Assembly: GCA_017538255.1 (NCBI GenBank)
Contig: JAFYJD010000012.1
Coordinates: 69,714-133,713 of the forward strand
Source of the DNA: Clostridia bacterium
Lineage (GTDB): Bacteria; Bacillota; Clostridia; Christensenellales; CAG-138
Length of the DNA stretch: 64,000 nt
Direction: 5' to 3'
The notes below the pieces were generated by a model that was not told where the DNA came from, ran no database searches, and saw only the letters and a list, made by a program, of their open reading frames with translations. Shown here piece by piece: positions 44,170 to 51,949 of this stretch (its first letter is position 1; each line of letters starts with the position of its first letter). Made by a program: the position numbers and the translations under genes.

Positions 44170-44364
44170 ATTACGAAAAATCTTTTTCGCCTGTGCGGTA
44201 TCATAGCGGCATTATCTATGTTGCTTGCTTCTGTTTCGCTCTTTACGCCTGCGATAAAGATTAGCGTGGCGACTACCGATGCGGTTGCGCTTGTGTCGGC
44301 GGCAGCGAGCAGTATAATCAACTCGCTTTACGACCGGTTATTTCGACAATTTAATTATACATGA
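44170..44364 (+). CDS. Possible small secreted protein with a non-standard start (ATT), or a broken gene
   Basis: Reading in frame from 44170 gives 64 residues that look like a normal export signal and short mature part: (I/M)TKNLFRLCGIIAALSMLL then ASVSLFTPAIKISVA. No ATG, GTG or TTG lies at the expected place; the codon there is ATT, and the frame upstream closes at 44146. Either a rare ATT start is used, or an ATG was lost and the gene is dead. It follows the lipoprotein stop by four bases and would be the third gene of that unit. Confidence 0.3.
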   Translation: MTKNLFRLCGIIAALSMLLASVSLFTPAIKISVATTDAVALVSAAASSIINSLYDRLFRQFNYT

Positions 44365-44371
44365 AAACAGC

Positions 44372-44403
44372 AGACCGGGCAACCATTGTGGATCGCCCGG
44401 TCT
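44372..44403. terminator. Bidirectional terminator between the metalloprotease unit and the EF-G gene
   Basis: Perfect nine-pair stem AGACCGGGC / GCCCGGTCT with a 14-base loop, between convergent units. Confidence 0.7.
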
Positions 44404-44450
44404 AATTCTATCGGAGTTTAATTCAACACCCAAAGTTATCCTCTGATGGA

Positions 44451-46523
44451 TTATTCGTCCTCATCGTCGTCCTTAACGGCGCTGTCGATGATCTTCTTGG
44501 CGATGTTCGCGGGAACGTCCTCATAGCGGACAAACTCGCTGGTGAAGGAGCCGCGGCCCTGGGTCATAGACCTGAGGTCGGTCGCATAGCGGAACATTTC
44601 GGAAAGCGGAGCCTCTGCGGTGATGACGGTGCCTTCATCGGTCTGCTCGCTGCCGAGGGTACGACCGCGGCGGCCGCTCATATCGCCCATGATAGCGCCC
44701 ATGTAGTCGTTGGGAACGGTGATCTGATACTGATAGATGGGCTCGATGAGAACGGGGTTAGCCTTGGCGCAGGCCGCCTTGTAGGAAAGCCTTGCCGCGC
44801 TCTTGAACGCAACTTCCTTGGAGTCGACGGGATGGTACTTGCCATCGTAAAGGGTGGCTTTGATGCCTACCATCGGATAGCCGGCAAGAACGCCCTTGAC
44901 CATCGCTTCACGAAGACCCTTTTCAACGGCAGGGATGAACTCCTTGGGAACAACGCCGCCGACGATCGCGTTGACGAACTCGAATTCGCCGGTGGGGGAG
45001 GGCTCAAAGCGCATCTGAACAACGCCGAACTGACCTGCGCCGCCCGACTGCTTCTTATGCTTACCTTCAGCCTCCGCCATAGCGCGGATGGTCTCACGGT
45101 AGGGGATGCGTGGATCTGCGAGATCCGCTTCGACCTTGAACTTGTTCTTGAGTTTGGCGCAGATAACGTCGATATGCATTTCGCCGAGACCCTTAACAAG
45201 AACGTCGCCGGTCTCCGCGTTCTTCTCGATCTGCATCGTGGGATCTTCCTCGGTAAGACGGGTGATGCCCTGAATGACCTTATCCTCTTCGCCCTGTTTC
45301 TTTGCGGAGACCGCACGGCTGATGCAGGGCTGCGGGAAGTCGATGGGAGCGAACTTCACGGGCTCATTGGGATCGGTGAGGGTATCGCCGGTGTTGGTGA
45401 ACTGAAGTTTCGCCATTGCGCCGATATCGCCCGCAACGAGTTTGTCGACGGTGATGAGGTTCTTACCGCGCATCAAATAAACGGTACCGGATTTTTCTGA
45501 CTTTTCGGCATTGGGGTTGTACGCGGCGAAGGAAGCGTCGATCGAGCCAGCGAACACCTTAAGGATGGAGATCTTACCGACGAACGGGTCGGCAACGGTC
45601 TTCATAACCTGAGCTGCGAACTTGCCGTTTGCTTTGACTTCGACCGCGTCGCCGGTACGGGCGTTGACGGCGGGACGTGCGGCGGCCTTATCGGCGGCGG
45701 GCAGATAGTGGATGATATTGTTCATCAGCGTGTAAACGCCGACATTGGTAAGCGCGGAAACACAGGTAACGGGGGTAACGTCGCCCGCTTCGATACCAAG
45801 AGCAAGACCGCGGATGATCTCATCCTGGCTGAGTTCCATAGTATCGAGATAGGTCATCATCAGTTCTTCGTCGCCTTCCGCTGCGGCTTCCATAAGGGAT
45901 TCGCGAAGTTCCTGAGCGCGGGAAGCGAGGCCTGAGGGGATCTCGATATCCTTTTCGCCCTTGCCGTCGAACTTCTTCGCGGTCATAGTGGTAAGATCCA
46001 CATAACCAACATACTGATCCTTCTCCATAATGGGGAGCTGGATCGGTACGCAGCTGACGCCGAACTTATCGTGAAGCGCTTCAACGGTCTTATCGAAGTT
46101 CGCGTTCTCGCGGTCCATCTGGTTGATGACGATCATACGGGGCATCTTTGCCTTTTTGCACATACTCATCGCCTTCTCGGTGCCGACGACGGGGCCGGAT
46201 ACCGCACCGCATACGATCAGCGCGGAATCGGCGAGCGCGAGCGCTTCGTAAACTTCGCCATAGAAATCGAAGAAGCCGGGAGCGTCGATGAGGTTGACCT
46301 TCGTGTTGTTCCACTCAAAGGGAGCGACCGCGGTGCTGATAGAGATATGCCTCTTGGTCTCTTCGGGATCGTAGTCGGAAACGGTGGTGCCGTCGTCGAC
46401 CTTGCCCATACGGTCAATAAGCCCTGCGTTGAAAAGCATTGCTTCGGTCAAAGTGGTTTTGCCTTCTCCGCCGTGGCCGAGTATGGCAACGTTGCGGATG
46501 CTGTCTGCCTGATAGTTCTTCAT
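44451..46523 (-). CDS. EF-G paralogue (EF-G-2-like translational GTPase)
   Basis: A 690-residue five-domain protein of the EF-G/TetM class. The GTP site departs from canonical EF-G: G1 is GHGGEGKTT (16-24) instead of AHIDAGKTT. Switch II is D80-A-P-G-F-F-D, with Phe84 where the catalytic His (DTPGH) sits, and the G4 box is NQMD instead of NKMD. Domain IV keeps a full length with GGAGQFGVVQMRFEPSPTG, and the C-terminus is acidic. This is the pattern of the second EF-G found in Thermus and many Clostridia, whose role is not settled. It should not be called plain fusA; a normal fusA would be elsewhere. It is a single gene with a terminator downstream. Confidence 0.88.
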   Translation of the reverse strand: MKNYQADSIRNVAILGHGGEGKTTLTEAMLFNAGLIDRMGKVDDGTTVSDYDPEETKRHISISTAVAPFEWNNTKVNLIDAPGFFDFYGEVYEALALADSALIVCGAVSGPVVGTEKAMSMCKKAKMPRMIVINQMDRENANFDKTVEALHDKFGVSCVPIQLPIMEKDQYVGYVDLTTMTAKKFDGKGEKDIEIPSGLASRAQELRESLMEAAAEGDEELMMTYLDTMELSQDEIIRGLALGIEAGDVTPVTCVSALTNVGVYTLMNNIIHYLPAADKAAARPAVNARTGDAVEVKANGKFAAQVMKTVADPFVGKISILKVFAGSIDASFAAYNPNAEKSEKSGTVYLMRGKNLITVDKLVAGDIGAMAKLQFTNTGDTLTDPNEPVKFAPIDFPQPCISRAVSAKKQGEEDKVIQGITRLTEEDPTMQIEKNAETGDVLVKGLGEMHIDVICAKLKNKFKVEADLADPRIPYRETIRAMAEAEGKHKKQSGGAGQFGVVQMRFEPSPTGEFEFVNAIVGGVVPKEFIPAVEKGLREAMVKGVLAGYPMVGIKATLYDGKYHPVDSKEVAFKSAARLSYKAACAKANPVLIEPIYQYQITVPNDYMGAIMGDMSGRRGRTLGSEQTDEGTVITAEAPLSEMFRYATDLRSMTQGRGSFTSEFVRYEDVPANIAKKIIDSAVKDDDEDE

Positions 46524-46749
46524 ATTGCTTTCTTATTCCCCTCTCGTGGTAATAATAATTAACATTCATATCGCGCGTTAAAACGCATATGCCAAATCAT
46601 AGCATACCACAAAAACACATAAAAAGCAATATCAATCAATGGCTTTTCAACATAAACGGCAATATATTTCAAGCGAACGGAATTATACGCATTCGATACG
46701 CATTTGCTGCGACACCATATTTATTTAATCGGCGCCGTAAAGATAGGTT
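46524..46749. other. Intergenic stretch without a recognised gene
   Basis: AT-rich upstream region of the EF-G gene (a TATGAT at 46596-46601 on the minus strand may be its -10 box), plus unassigned sequence. Short open frames here have no ribosome sites or family resemblance. Confidence 0.5.
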
Positions 46750-46950
46750 TCAAACCCGATCAGAGGGGGGAGCTTTGAACATTGAAGCAAGAATGCTCAT
46801 ATATTTGTCGCAATCATCGCATTCAAACATTATCCTTTCATAACCAATAAACAGTTCTTCAATAAGGGCATCGACAAAATCCGAATAGAGTGCCGGATCG
46901 TCGGAACAGCAGTATGCGATCTCGTTAGCCTCTATGAATGCAAGCGCGTA
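46750..46950 (-). pseudogene. Remnant of a coding frame without a start codon
   Basis: Sixty-six codons from 46950 to the stop at 46750 read as protein-like sequence (FIEANEIAYCCSDDP, then FVDALIEELFIGYERIMFE, and CDDCDKYMSILAS), with C-C and C-x2-C pairs and an acidic helix pattern. There is no ATG, GTG or TTG start near the 5' end and a stop codon (TAA) stands just before; the first ATG is past the middle. It looks like the 3' part of a lost gene. No homologue recognised. Confidence 0.45.
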
Positions 46951-46985
46951 TTAGCCGGACGGACCGGTCGCATATCGAACCAAAT

Positions 46986-47471
46986 CTAATCCAACGCCAG
47001 TATGTATATCTGACAGGGATTGTTTTCGCCCCAGAGTTCAGGAATGATCTCGAACTCCTTAAAGCCGCAGGCGATATAGAAATCGTTTGTTTTGTCGTAC
47101 TCCTCGTATACGCCTCGTTTAACGGTTTTGACCTGCAAAAAGGAGTATCCGGTACACTTTGCTAGCCGCTTTGCTTTCTCTACTATCGCGCGGCCGACTC
47201 CATTGCGATGGTATTCCTTCAAAACGCCCATACAATGCAGTTCAGCGGTCGCTTTTCCTGTTTCCGCAAGGTATAGAAACCCGACGGGCTTTTCGCCGTC
47301 GAATGCCGCGATAAATGGCTTATCGGCGCTGTTTTTGATATAGCTCTCCCTCGCCTCGGGTATGCCGAACCATTCGGGAAGCGCTTCAAGCACGGCCCGT
47401 GCGATGCGCGGCTTCTCGGCTTCGTTTACGATAATCTTTATTTCATATTGCATCAGTTTTGTCATCTCCAT
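46986..47471 (-). CDS. GNAT-family N-acetyltransferase
   Basis: A protein of about 160 residues with the GNAT fold: GFLYLAETGKATAELHCMGV (strands 2-4), then the acetyl-CoA loop EYHRNGVGRAIVEKAKRLA (Arg/Gln-x-x-Gly-x-Gly/Ala type), and a late Tyr in NDFYIACGFKEFE. The acceptor is unknown. Three nearby ATG codons compete: 47471 directly after an out-of-frame TAG, 47465 (overlapping the stop of the upstream gene as ATGA), and 47453. I keep the longest. It follows a small membrane protein gene with overlap and is likely co-translated. Confidence 0.82.
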   Translation of the reverse strand: MEMTKLMQYEIKIIVNEAEKPRIARAVLEALPEWFGIPEARESYIKNSADKPFIAAFDGEKPVGFLYLAETGKATAELHCMGVLKEYHRNGVGRAIVEKAKRLAKCTGYSFLQVKTVKRGVYEEYDKTNDFYIACGFKEFEIIPELWGENNPCQIYILALD

Positions 47472-47647
47472 CTATTTGCGGGGAAGAGCTCGGTCAAAGG
47501 CGTGAAAAGCACGCCGCCCACCGCGCAGATAACGAAATTGAACCGGTATTCCTCGCCGCGGACGAGCGCAAGGATGAAGGTCACGGCGGCGATGAGCGCG
47601 AAATAGCCGACCGCCATAAGAACTGTTTTCAAAAGCCTGTTTTTCAT
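47462..47647 (-). CDS. Small two-helix membrane protein
   Basis: Sixty-one residues: basic start MKNRLLKTV, a helix at 8-28 (MAVGYFALIAAVTFILALV), a short charged turn RGEEYRF, then a second hydrophobic segment. GAGGCTGGTT lies before the ATG. The end overlaps the GNAT gene. Function unknown; it may be an accessory to the acetyltransferase. Confidence 0.6.
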   Translation of the reverse strand: MKNRLLKTVLMAVGYFALIAAVTFILALVRGEEYRFNFVICAVGGVLFTPLTELFPANRWR

Positions 47648-47719
47648 AACCAGCCTCTTTTCAAAGAAGTATTCATCCTGCTTATTATACCGAAATCCCG
47701 CCGATTATTCAATATGAAA

Positions 47720-47751
47720 AGCCGCCCGAGACCTCGATACATCGGACGGCT
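47720..47751 (-). terminator. Terminator of the S66 peptidase gene
   Basis: On the minus strand AGCCGTCCGA pairs with TCGGGCGGCT (one G-U), 12-base loop, followed by TTTTCATATT. Confidence 0.75.
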
Positions 47752-47765
47752 TAGGCGTTTGCGCC

Positions 47766-48800
47766 TTATTCCTCATAAAACTTTATAACCTGCTTCTCCG
47801 CGTCCACGTGTGCCGTTACGCCAAACGGGATTATACAGCGCGGCTTTGCGTGTCCGATGCTGATATTGCAGAGTATCGGGATCTGCTCGGGCACGACATC
47901 GAGAAGCGCCTTTTTGTATTCGTCGTGGTAGACTTCGTCCTGGGGCTTGCCGACGAGTATACCGCTTATCGAGTCGAACACGCCCAGTGCCTTGAAGCAT
48001 TCGAGCGCGGCCCTGTACTTCTCGGGCTCCATCAGCTCCTCGCTCGATTCAAGCAGAAGAATCCTGCCGCGCCAATCCTCACGCGTGGGGAAAAGTCCGT
48101 ATTTCGTGCAGACATCGGGCATATCCGGGTGACACTCGCAAACGAACATTTCATAGAGAGAGTCGATGCAGCCGCCGAGCACCTTGCCCGAGAAGCTGCT
48201 CCGTCCGCGCAGCAACTCAAAATCGCCGTTTTTATGCGCGGCGCACGGCGTTCCAACGGCAGATACTCCGAAATCTGCGCGCTCCTCGTACCAAACCGAA
48301 CTCGGCGTTATCTCGCGTATCGTGCCAGTTCTTATAAGCTCCTCGAAATACTTTTTCGTATAGGGGAGCATCTCTGAGTACAGCTCGCAGATATCCGCCA
48401 AGAAACTCTGCCCGTAGAAGGTGTTCACGCCGAGCTTGTGGAGAATCAGATGGTTTATCGTGGTGTCGGAAAAGCCGAGAAACGGCTTATAGTTGCCGCG
48501 CACGGCGTTTTTCAGCTCATCGTTTTCAAAAAGATAAGGAAGCAGGCGGTAGGTGTCCGTGCCGCCTATCGCGCAGAGTATCATATCAACGTTCTTATCG
48601 CAAAACGCCTCTATAAGGTCGGCGGCGCGCGCTTCGGGGTGATTCTCGATAAACTCTTTTCCCATCAGCGCGTGCTTGGAGAAACTTACGTTCAGCCCGA
48701 ATTCCTCAAGGCGGCGCACGCCGATATCCACTTCGTGCTTAACGTAGCTTTCGCCGATGATGCCCTTTGAAAGGCTGACTATGCAGATATTCTTTATCAT
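47766..48800 (-). CDS. S66-family peptidase (LD-carboxypeptidase / MccF-like)
   Basis: A 344-residue cytoplasmic serine-peptidase-fold protein. S66 enzymes either trim tetrapeptides from recycled wall material (LdcA) or cleave peptide-nucleotide antibiotics (MccF). Family features include DMILCAIGGTDTYRLLPYL, KPFLGFSDTTINHLIL and GVNTFYGQSFLADI; the late GILVGKPQDE and ISIGHAKPRCIIPFG hold the Glu and His sites. The nucleophile position, Ser in GG-x-x-S, is Thr83 here (GGTDT). The insert and the length are closer to MccF-like proteins than to LdcA. The ATG follows GGGAGGTCCGAA. The 47460-48830 stretch looks richer in GC than the metalloprotease region nearby. Confidence 0.85.
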   Translation of the reverse strand: MIKNICIVSLSKGIIGESYVKHEVDIGVRRLEEFGLNVSFSKHALMGKEFIENHPEARAADLIEAFCDKNVDMILCAIGGTDTYRLLPYLFENDELKNAVRGNYKPFLGFSDTTINHLILHKLGVNTFYGQSFLADICELYSEMLPYTKKYFEELIRTGTIREITPSSVWYEERADFGVSAVGTPCAAHKNGDFELLRGRSSFSGKVLGGCIDSLYEMFVCECHPDMPDVCTKYGLFPTREDWRGRILLLESSEELMEPEKYRAALECFKALGVFDSISGILVGKPQDEVYHDEYKKALLDVVPEQIPILCNISIGHAKPRCIIPFGVTAHVDAEKQVIKFYEE

Positions 48801-48893
48801 TTCGGACCTCCCGATTAGGTTTATTTAGCGTTATATACACTTGCGACTGGGAAAATGCAAGCAAAATCGAGAATTCAAGAAAAGAAATGACCG

Positions 48894-48910
48894 ACGGCTC
48901 AAAAAGCCGT
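48894..48910 (-). terminator. Probable terminator of valS
   Basis: ACGGCT / AGCCGT hairpin with a five-base loop on the minus strand; the following T-rich stretch is weak. Confidence 0.45.
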
Positions 48911-48934
48911 AGAGCAACATATATTGCGCATAAC

Positions 48935-51601
48935 TTACGCCTTCATCTCGGCTATCCTCGCTTCGACCTTGGCGAGCATCTCCTTGGCGTTTTCAAGCTT
49001 CGCCTTCTCTTCCTCGATCACTTTCTCGGGCGCCTTTGCTGTGAAGCCCGGGTTGTTGAGTTTGCCTTCGGCGCGCGCTGCTTCGCCTTCCCAACGTTTG
49101 CGCTCATTCAACAGGCGCTCGAGTTCCTTTTCGATATCGATCAGTTCATTCATCGGGATGAACGCTTCACCGAGTTTGGAAACGACGGACACAGCCTTTT
49201 TATCGATGCCCTCCTTGTCGAAGCGCACCTCAACGGTGCTTGCAAACGCAAGTTTGTTAAGATACTGCGCGCCCTGACGGCAGAGGGCTTCGTTTTTGGG
49301 TATGGTTACAAGTATCGTATGCGCGCGCTTGGACGGTGGCACGTTCATCTCGGCACGGATATTCCTGATCTGGCGCACCATCTCCATAAACTCGTCCATC
49401 GCATCGGCCTCGCTCGCAAAATCAAACGCCGCATTTACACTCGGCCACTCGGAAAGCATAATTGTCCTGTCGCTGCCGGGCAGGCGGGTGTAGATATCCT
49501 CGGTGATGAAAGGCATAAACGGGTGAAGCAGTTTCATACTGTCGGAAAGCACTTTCACGAGTATCGCGCGTACATTTGCCTTTGCCTTTTCATCATCGCC
49601 GTACAGGCGCGGCTTGGACATTTCAATGTACCAGTCGCAGAACTCGGTCCAAATGAATCCGTAGATGCGATCAACGGCAAGATTGAGATCGAACGAATCA
49701 AGATAAGCAGTCGTATCCCGAATGACCTCGTTCAGACGGTGGAGTATCCACTTATCCGCGATATCGACTATATCCATATCGATCTTGTTGGAGCCGCCGT
49801 CGCCGAGATTCATAAGCACGAAGCGCGAAGCGTTATAGACCTTATTGCAGAAATTGCGCGCCGCTTCGACCTTTTTGGGGATGTACCTGAGGTCGGTGCC
49901 TGCGGCGGTGCCGCTGGTCAAACTGAACCTGAGCGAATCCGCGCCGTATTCTTTGATGACCTCAAGCGGATCGATGCCGTTGCCGAGGGATTTGCTCATC
50001 TTTCGCCCCAGTTCATCGCGCACCATACCGTGAATGAACACGGTATCGAACGGAACGTCATCCATCGCGTACAGACCGAACATTATCATCCTTGCGATCC
50101 AGAAGAAGATTAGATCATAGCCCGTTGAAAGCGTGGAGGTTGGGTAGTAGTATTTGAGTTCTTCGGTCTTATCCGGCCAGCCGAGCGTTGAGAAAGGCCA
50201 CATACCTGACGAGAACCATGTGTCGAGCACGTCCTCGTCCTGATGAAGCGCCTTGCTTCCGCATTTGGGGCAGGCGGCGGGCGCGGTCTCTTCAACAACG
50301 GTCTCGCCGCAATCCTCGCAATACCATGCGGGTATGCGATGTCCCCACCAAAGCTGGCGCGAGATGCACCAGTCGCGGATATTGCGCATCCAGTTGTAAT
50401 AGGTATGCACATACCTTTCGGGCACAAACTTGATCTTGCCGTCCTCAACGGCTTTCAGCGCGGGCTCGGACAGATACTTAATATCAACAAACCATTGTTT
50501 GCTGATCATCGGCTCGATCGTCGTGTGGCAGCGGTAGCAGGTTCCGACATTATGATTGTAGGGCTCAATCTTAACGAGTGCGCCGAACTCCTTGAGGTCT
50601 TCCACGAATACCTTGCGGCACTCTTTGGTAGTCAGTCCGCAGTACTTGCCGCCGAGCTCGTTTATATGCCCGTCTTCGGTAAATACGCACATCTGCGGCA
50701 GACCGCAGCGCACCCCGACCTCAAAATCGTTTGGATCGTGGCTCGGCGTGATCTTGACGGCGCCCGTGCCGAAATCCATTTCAACATATTCGTCGGCGAC
50801 GATCGGTATCTCGCGCCCGACAATCGGCACGACGACGGTCTTGCCGACGATATCCTTATAGCGCGGATCGTTCGGATTGACGGCGATGCCGGTATCACCG
50901 AGAATGGTCTCGGGGCGCGTTGTAGCGCAGATTATCGAATAACTCTTATCAGGCGCGTCATAGCGAACGTGCCAAAGATTCGACGGCTGCTCCTCAAACT
51001 CGACCTCGGCGTTGGAAAGCGCGGTCTTGCAGCAGGGGCACCAGTTGACGATGCGATCCCCGCGGTAGATCCGGCCTTTTTTGTAAAGATCAACAAACAC
51101 CTTAATGACGGCGCGGTTGCAGCCCTCGTCCATCGTGAAGCGTTCACGCGCCCAGTCGCAGCTTGAGCCGAGTTTGCGAAGCTGAGAAACGATCCTTCCG
51201 CCGTATTCCTTTTTCCACGCCCAGGCGTGCTCGAGGAAGCCTTCACGGCCCACATCCTTTTTGGTAAGTCCCTCCTTTGCGAGTTGTTCAACGACCTTGA
51301 CCTCGGTCGCGATCGACGCGTGGTCGGTGCCGGGGAGCCAAAGCGTTTCAAAGCCGCTCATACGCTTATAGCGGATAAGGATATCCTGCATCGTTTCGTC
51401 AAGCGCGTGCCCCATATGCAGCTGTCCCGTAACGTTCGGCGGGGGAATGACGATACAGTAAGGGGGCTTATCGGGGTTGGGCTCGGAATGGAAATAGCCG
51501 CTCTGTTCCCATTCGTTATAGAGCCGCTCCTCGACCGTGGAGGGGTCGTAGGTCTTGGGCATCTCATCAATGCCTGTTGTGGTCTTGCAGTGTTCGCACA
51601 T
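48935..51601 (-). CDS. valS: Valyl-tRNA synthetase
   Basis: Charges tRNA-Val. The 888-residue class I enzyme has HIGH as HMGH in PNVTGQLHMGHALD (about 57-60), the KMSKS box in GRKMSKSLGNG, an editing domain with TTRPETILGDTG, and a C-terminal coiled-coil arm ending EEEKAKLENAKEMLAK. Zinc-type cysteines occur in CPCCKTA and CEDCGETV ... CPKCGS. The start is the ATG at 51601 with GGAGG nine bases upstream. An in-frame reading that runs back to 51784 translates the T-box leader and is not protein. The extra N-terminal CEHCKTT stretch before MPKTYDPS could be trimmed if the second ATG is used. Confidence 0.96.
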   Translation of the reverse strand: MCEHCKTTTGIDEMPKTYDPSTVEERLYNEWEQSGYFHSEPNPDKPPYCIVIPPPNVTGQLHMGHALDETMQDILIRYKRMSGFETLWLPGTDHASIATEVKVVEQLAKEGLTKKDVGREGFLEHAWAWKKEYGGRIVSQLRKLGSSCDWARERFTMDEGCNRAVIKVFVDLYKKGRIYRGDRIVNWCPCCKTALSNAEVEFEEQPSNLWHVRYDAPDKSYSIICATTRPETILGDTGIAVNPNDPRYKDIVGKTVVVPIVGREIPIVADEYVEMDFGTGAVKITPSHDPNDFEVGVRCGLPQMCVFTEDGHINELGGKYCGLTTKECRKVFVEDLKEFGALVKIEPYNHNVGTCYRCHTTIEPMISKQWFVDIKYLSEPALKAVEDGKIKFVPERYVHTYYNWMRNIRDWCISRQLWWGHRIPAWYCEDCGETVVEETAPAACPKCGSKALHQDEDVLDTWFSSGMWPFSTLGWPDKTEELKYYYPTSTLSTGYDLIFFWIARMIMFGLYAMDDVPFDTVFIHGMVRDELGRKMSKSLGNGIDPLEVIKEYGADSLRFSLTSGTAAGTDLRYIPKKVEAARNFCNKVYNASRFVLMNLGDGGSNKIDMDIVDIADKWILHRLNEVIRDTTAYLDSFDLNLAVDRIYGFIWTEFCDWYIEMSKPRLYGDDEKAKANVRAILVKVLSDSMKLLHPFMPFITEDIYTRLPGSDRTIMLSEWPSVNAAFDFASEADAMDEFMEMVRQIRNIRAEMNVPPSKRAHTILVTIPKNEALCRQGAQYLNKLAFASTVEVRFDKEGIDKKAVSVVSKLGEAFIPMNELIDIEKELERLLNERKRWEGEAARAEGKLNNPGFTAKAPEKVIEEEKAKLENAKEMLAKVEARIAEMKA

Positions 51602-51863
51602 AAAAAATGTACCTCCGAAAAAATAATAAGCACCTCTTGACCCAAAGGACGAGAGGTGCGCTCGCGGTACCACCTTTGTTGGGCAGAATGATTCCGCCCC
51701 ACTCAATTGCCTTAACGCGGCAAGATCGTTCGGGTTGCTACCCCCGAAGGCTCGGAAGCGACCTTCTCCGTTAGCCTTGTGCAAACCGCCCTTACAGCCG
51801 GTGGGGCAGTCTCTCTGATGCGGGATAACGGTTACTCCTCTTCGTCATAGCCGTATTAAACTG
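51602..51863 (-). promoter_or_regulatory. T-box riboswitch leader of valS
   Basis: On the minus strand the leader runs from about 51863 and ends with the T-box core GGTGGTACCGCGAG (51674-51661), then a terminator: GCACCTCT (51659-51652) pairs with AGAGGTGC (51637-51630), followed by TTATTATTTTTT. Uncharged tRNA-Val is expected to favour antitermination. The specifier codon was not assigned. Confidence 0.92.
51615..51659 (-). terminator. Attenuator terminator of the valS T-box
   Basis: Eight-pair GC-rich stem with a 14-base loop and a long T-run on the minus strand. Confidence 0.85.
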
Positions 51864-51869
51864 ATATCT

Positions 51870-51898
51870 ATTTTATCCCAAAATAACCGCTTTGTCAA
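51870..51898 (-). promoter_or_regulatory. Sigma-A promoter of the valS T-box transcript
   Basis: TTGACA (51898-51893), 17 bases, TAAAAT (51875-51870) on the minus strand. Confidence 0.8.
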
Positions 51899-51949
51899 CA
51901 TCGATTTTTCGAGCCGGTGATTCTGAACTGTTTTGAATAAATTAGTGGT

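Noticed and set aside
48887..50113. A 408-codon open frame on the plus strand
   Set aside because: It lies wholly antisense to valS, has no ribosome site, and its product resembles nothing; long antisense frames are expected opposite genes with this base use.
51602..51784. An N-terminal extension of ValS of 61 codons
   Set aside because: The extra reading translates the T-box core and terminator; a strong ribosome site precedes the ATG at 51601.
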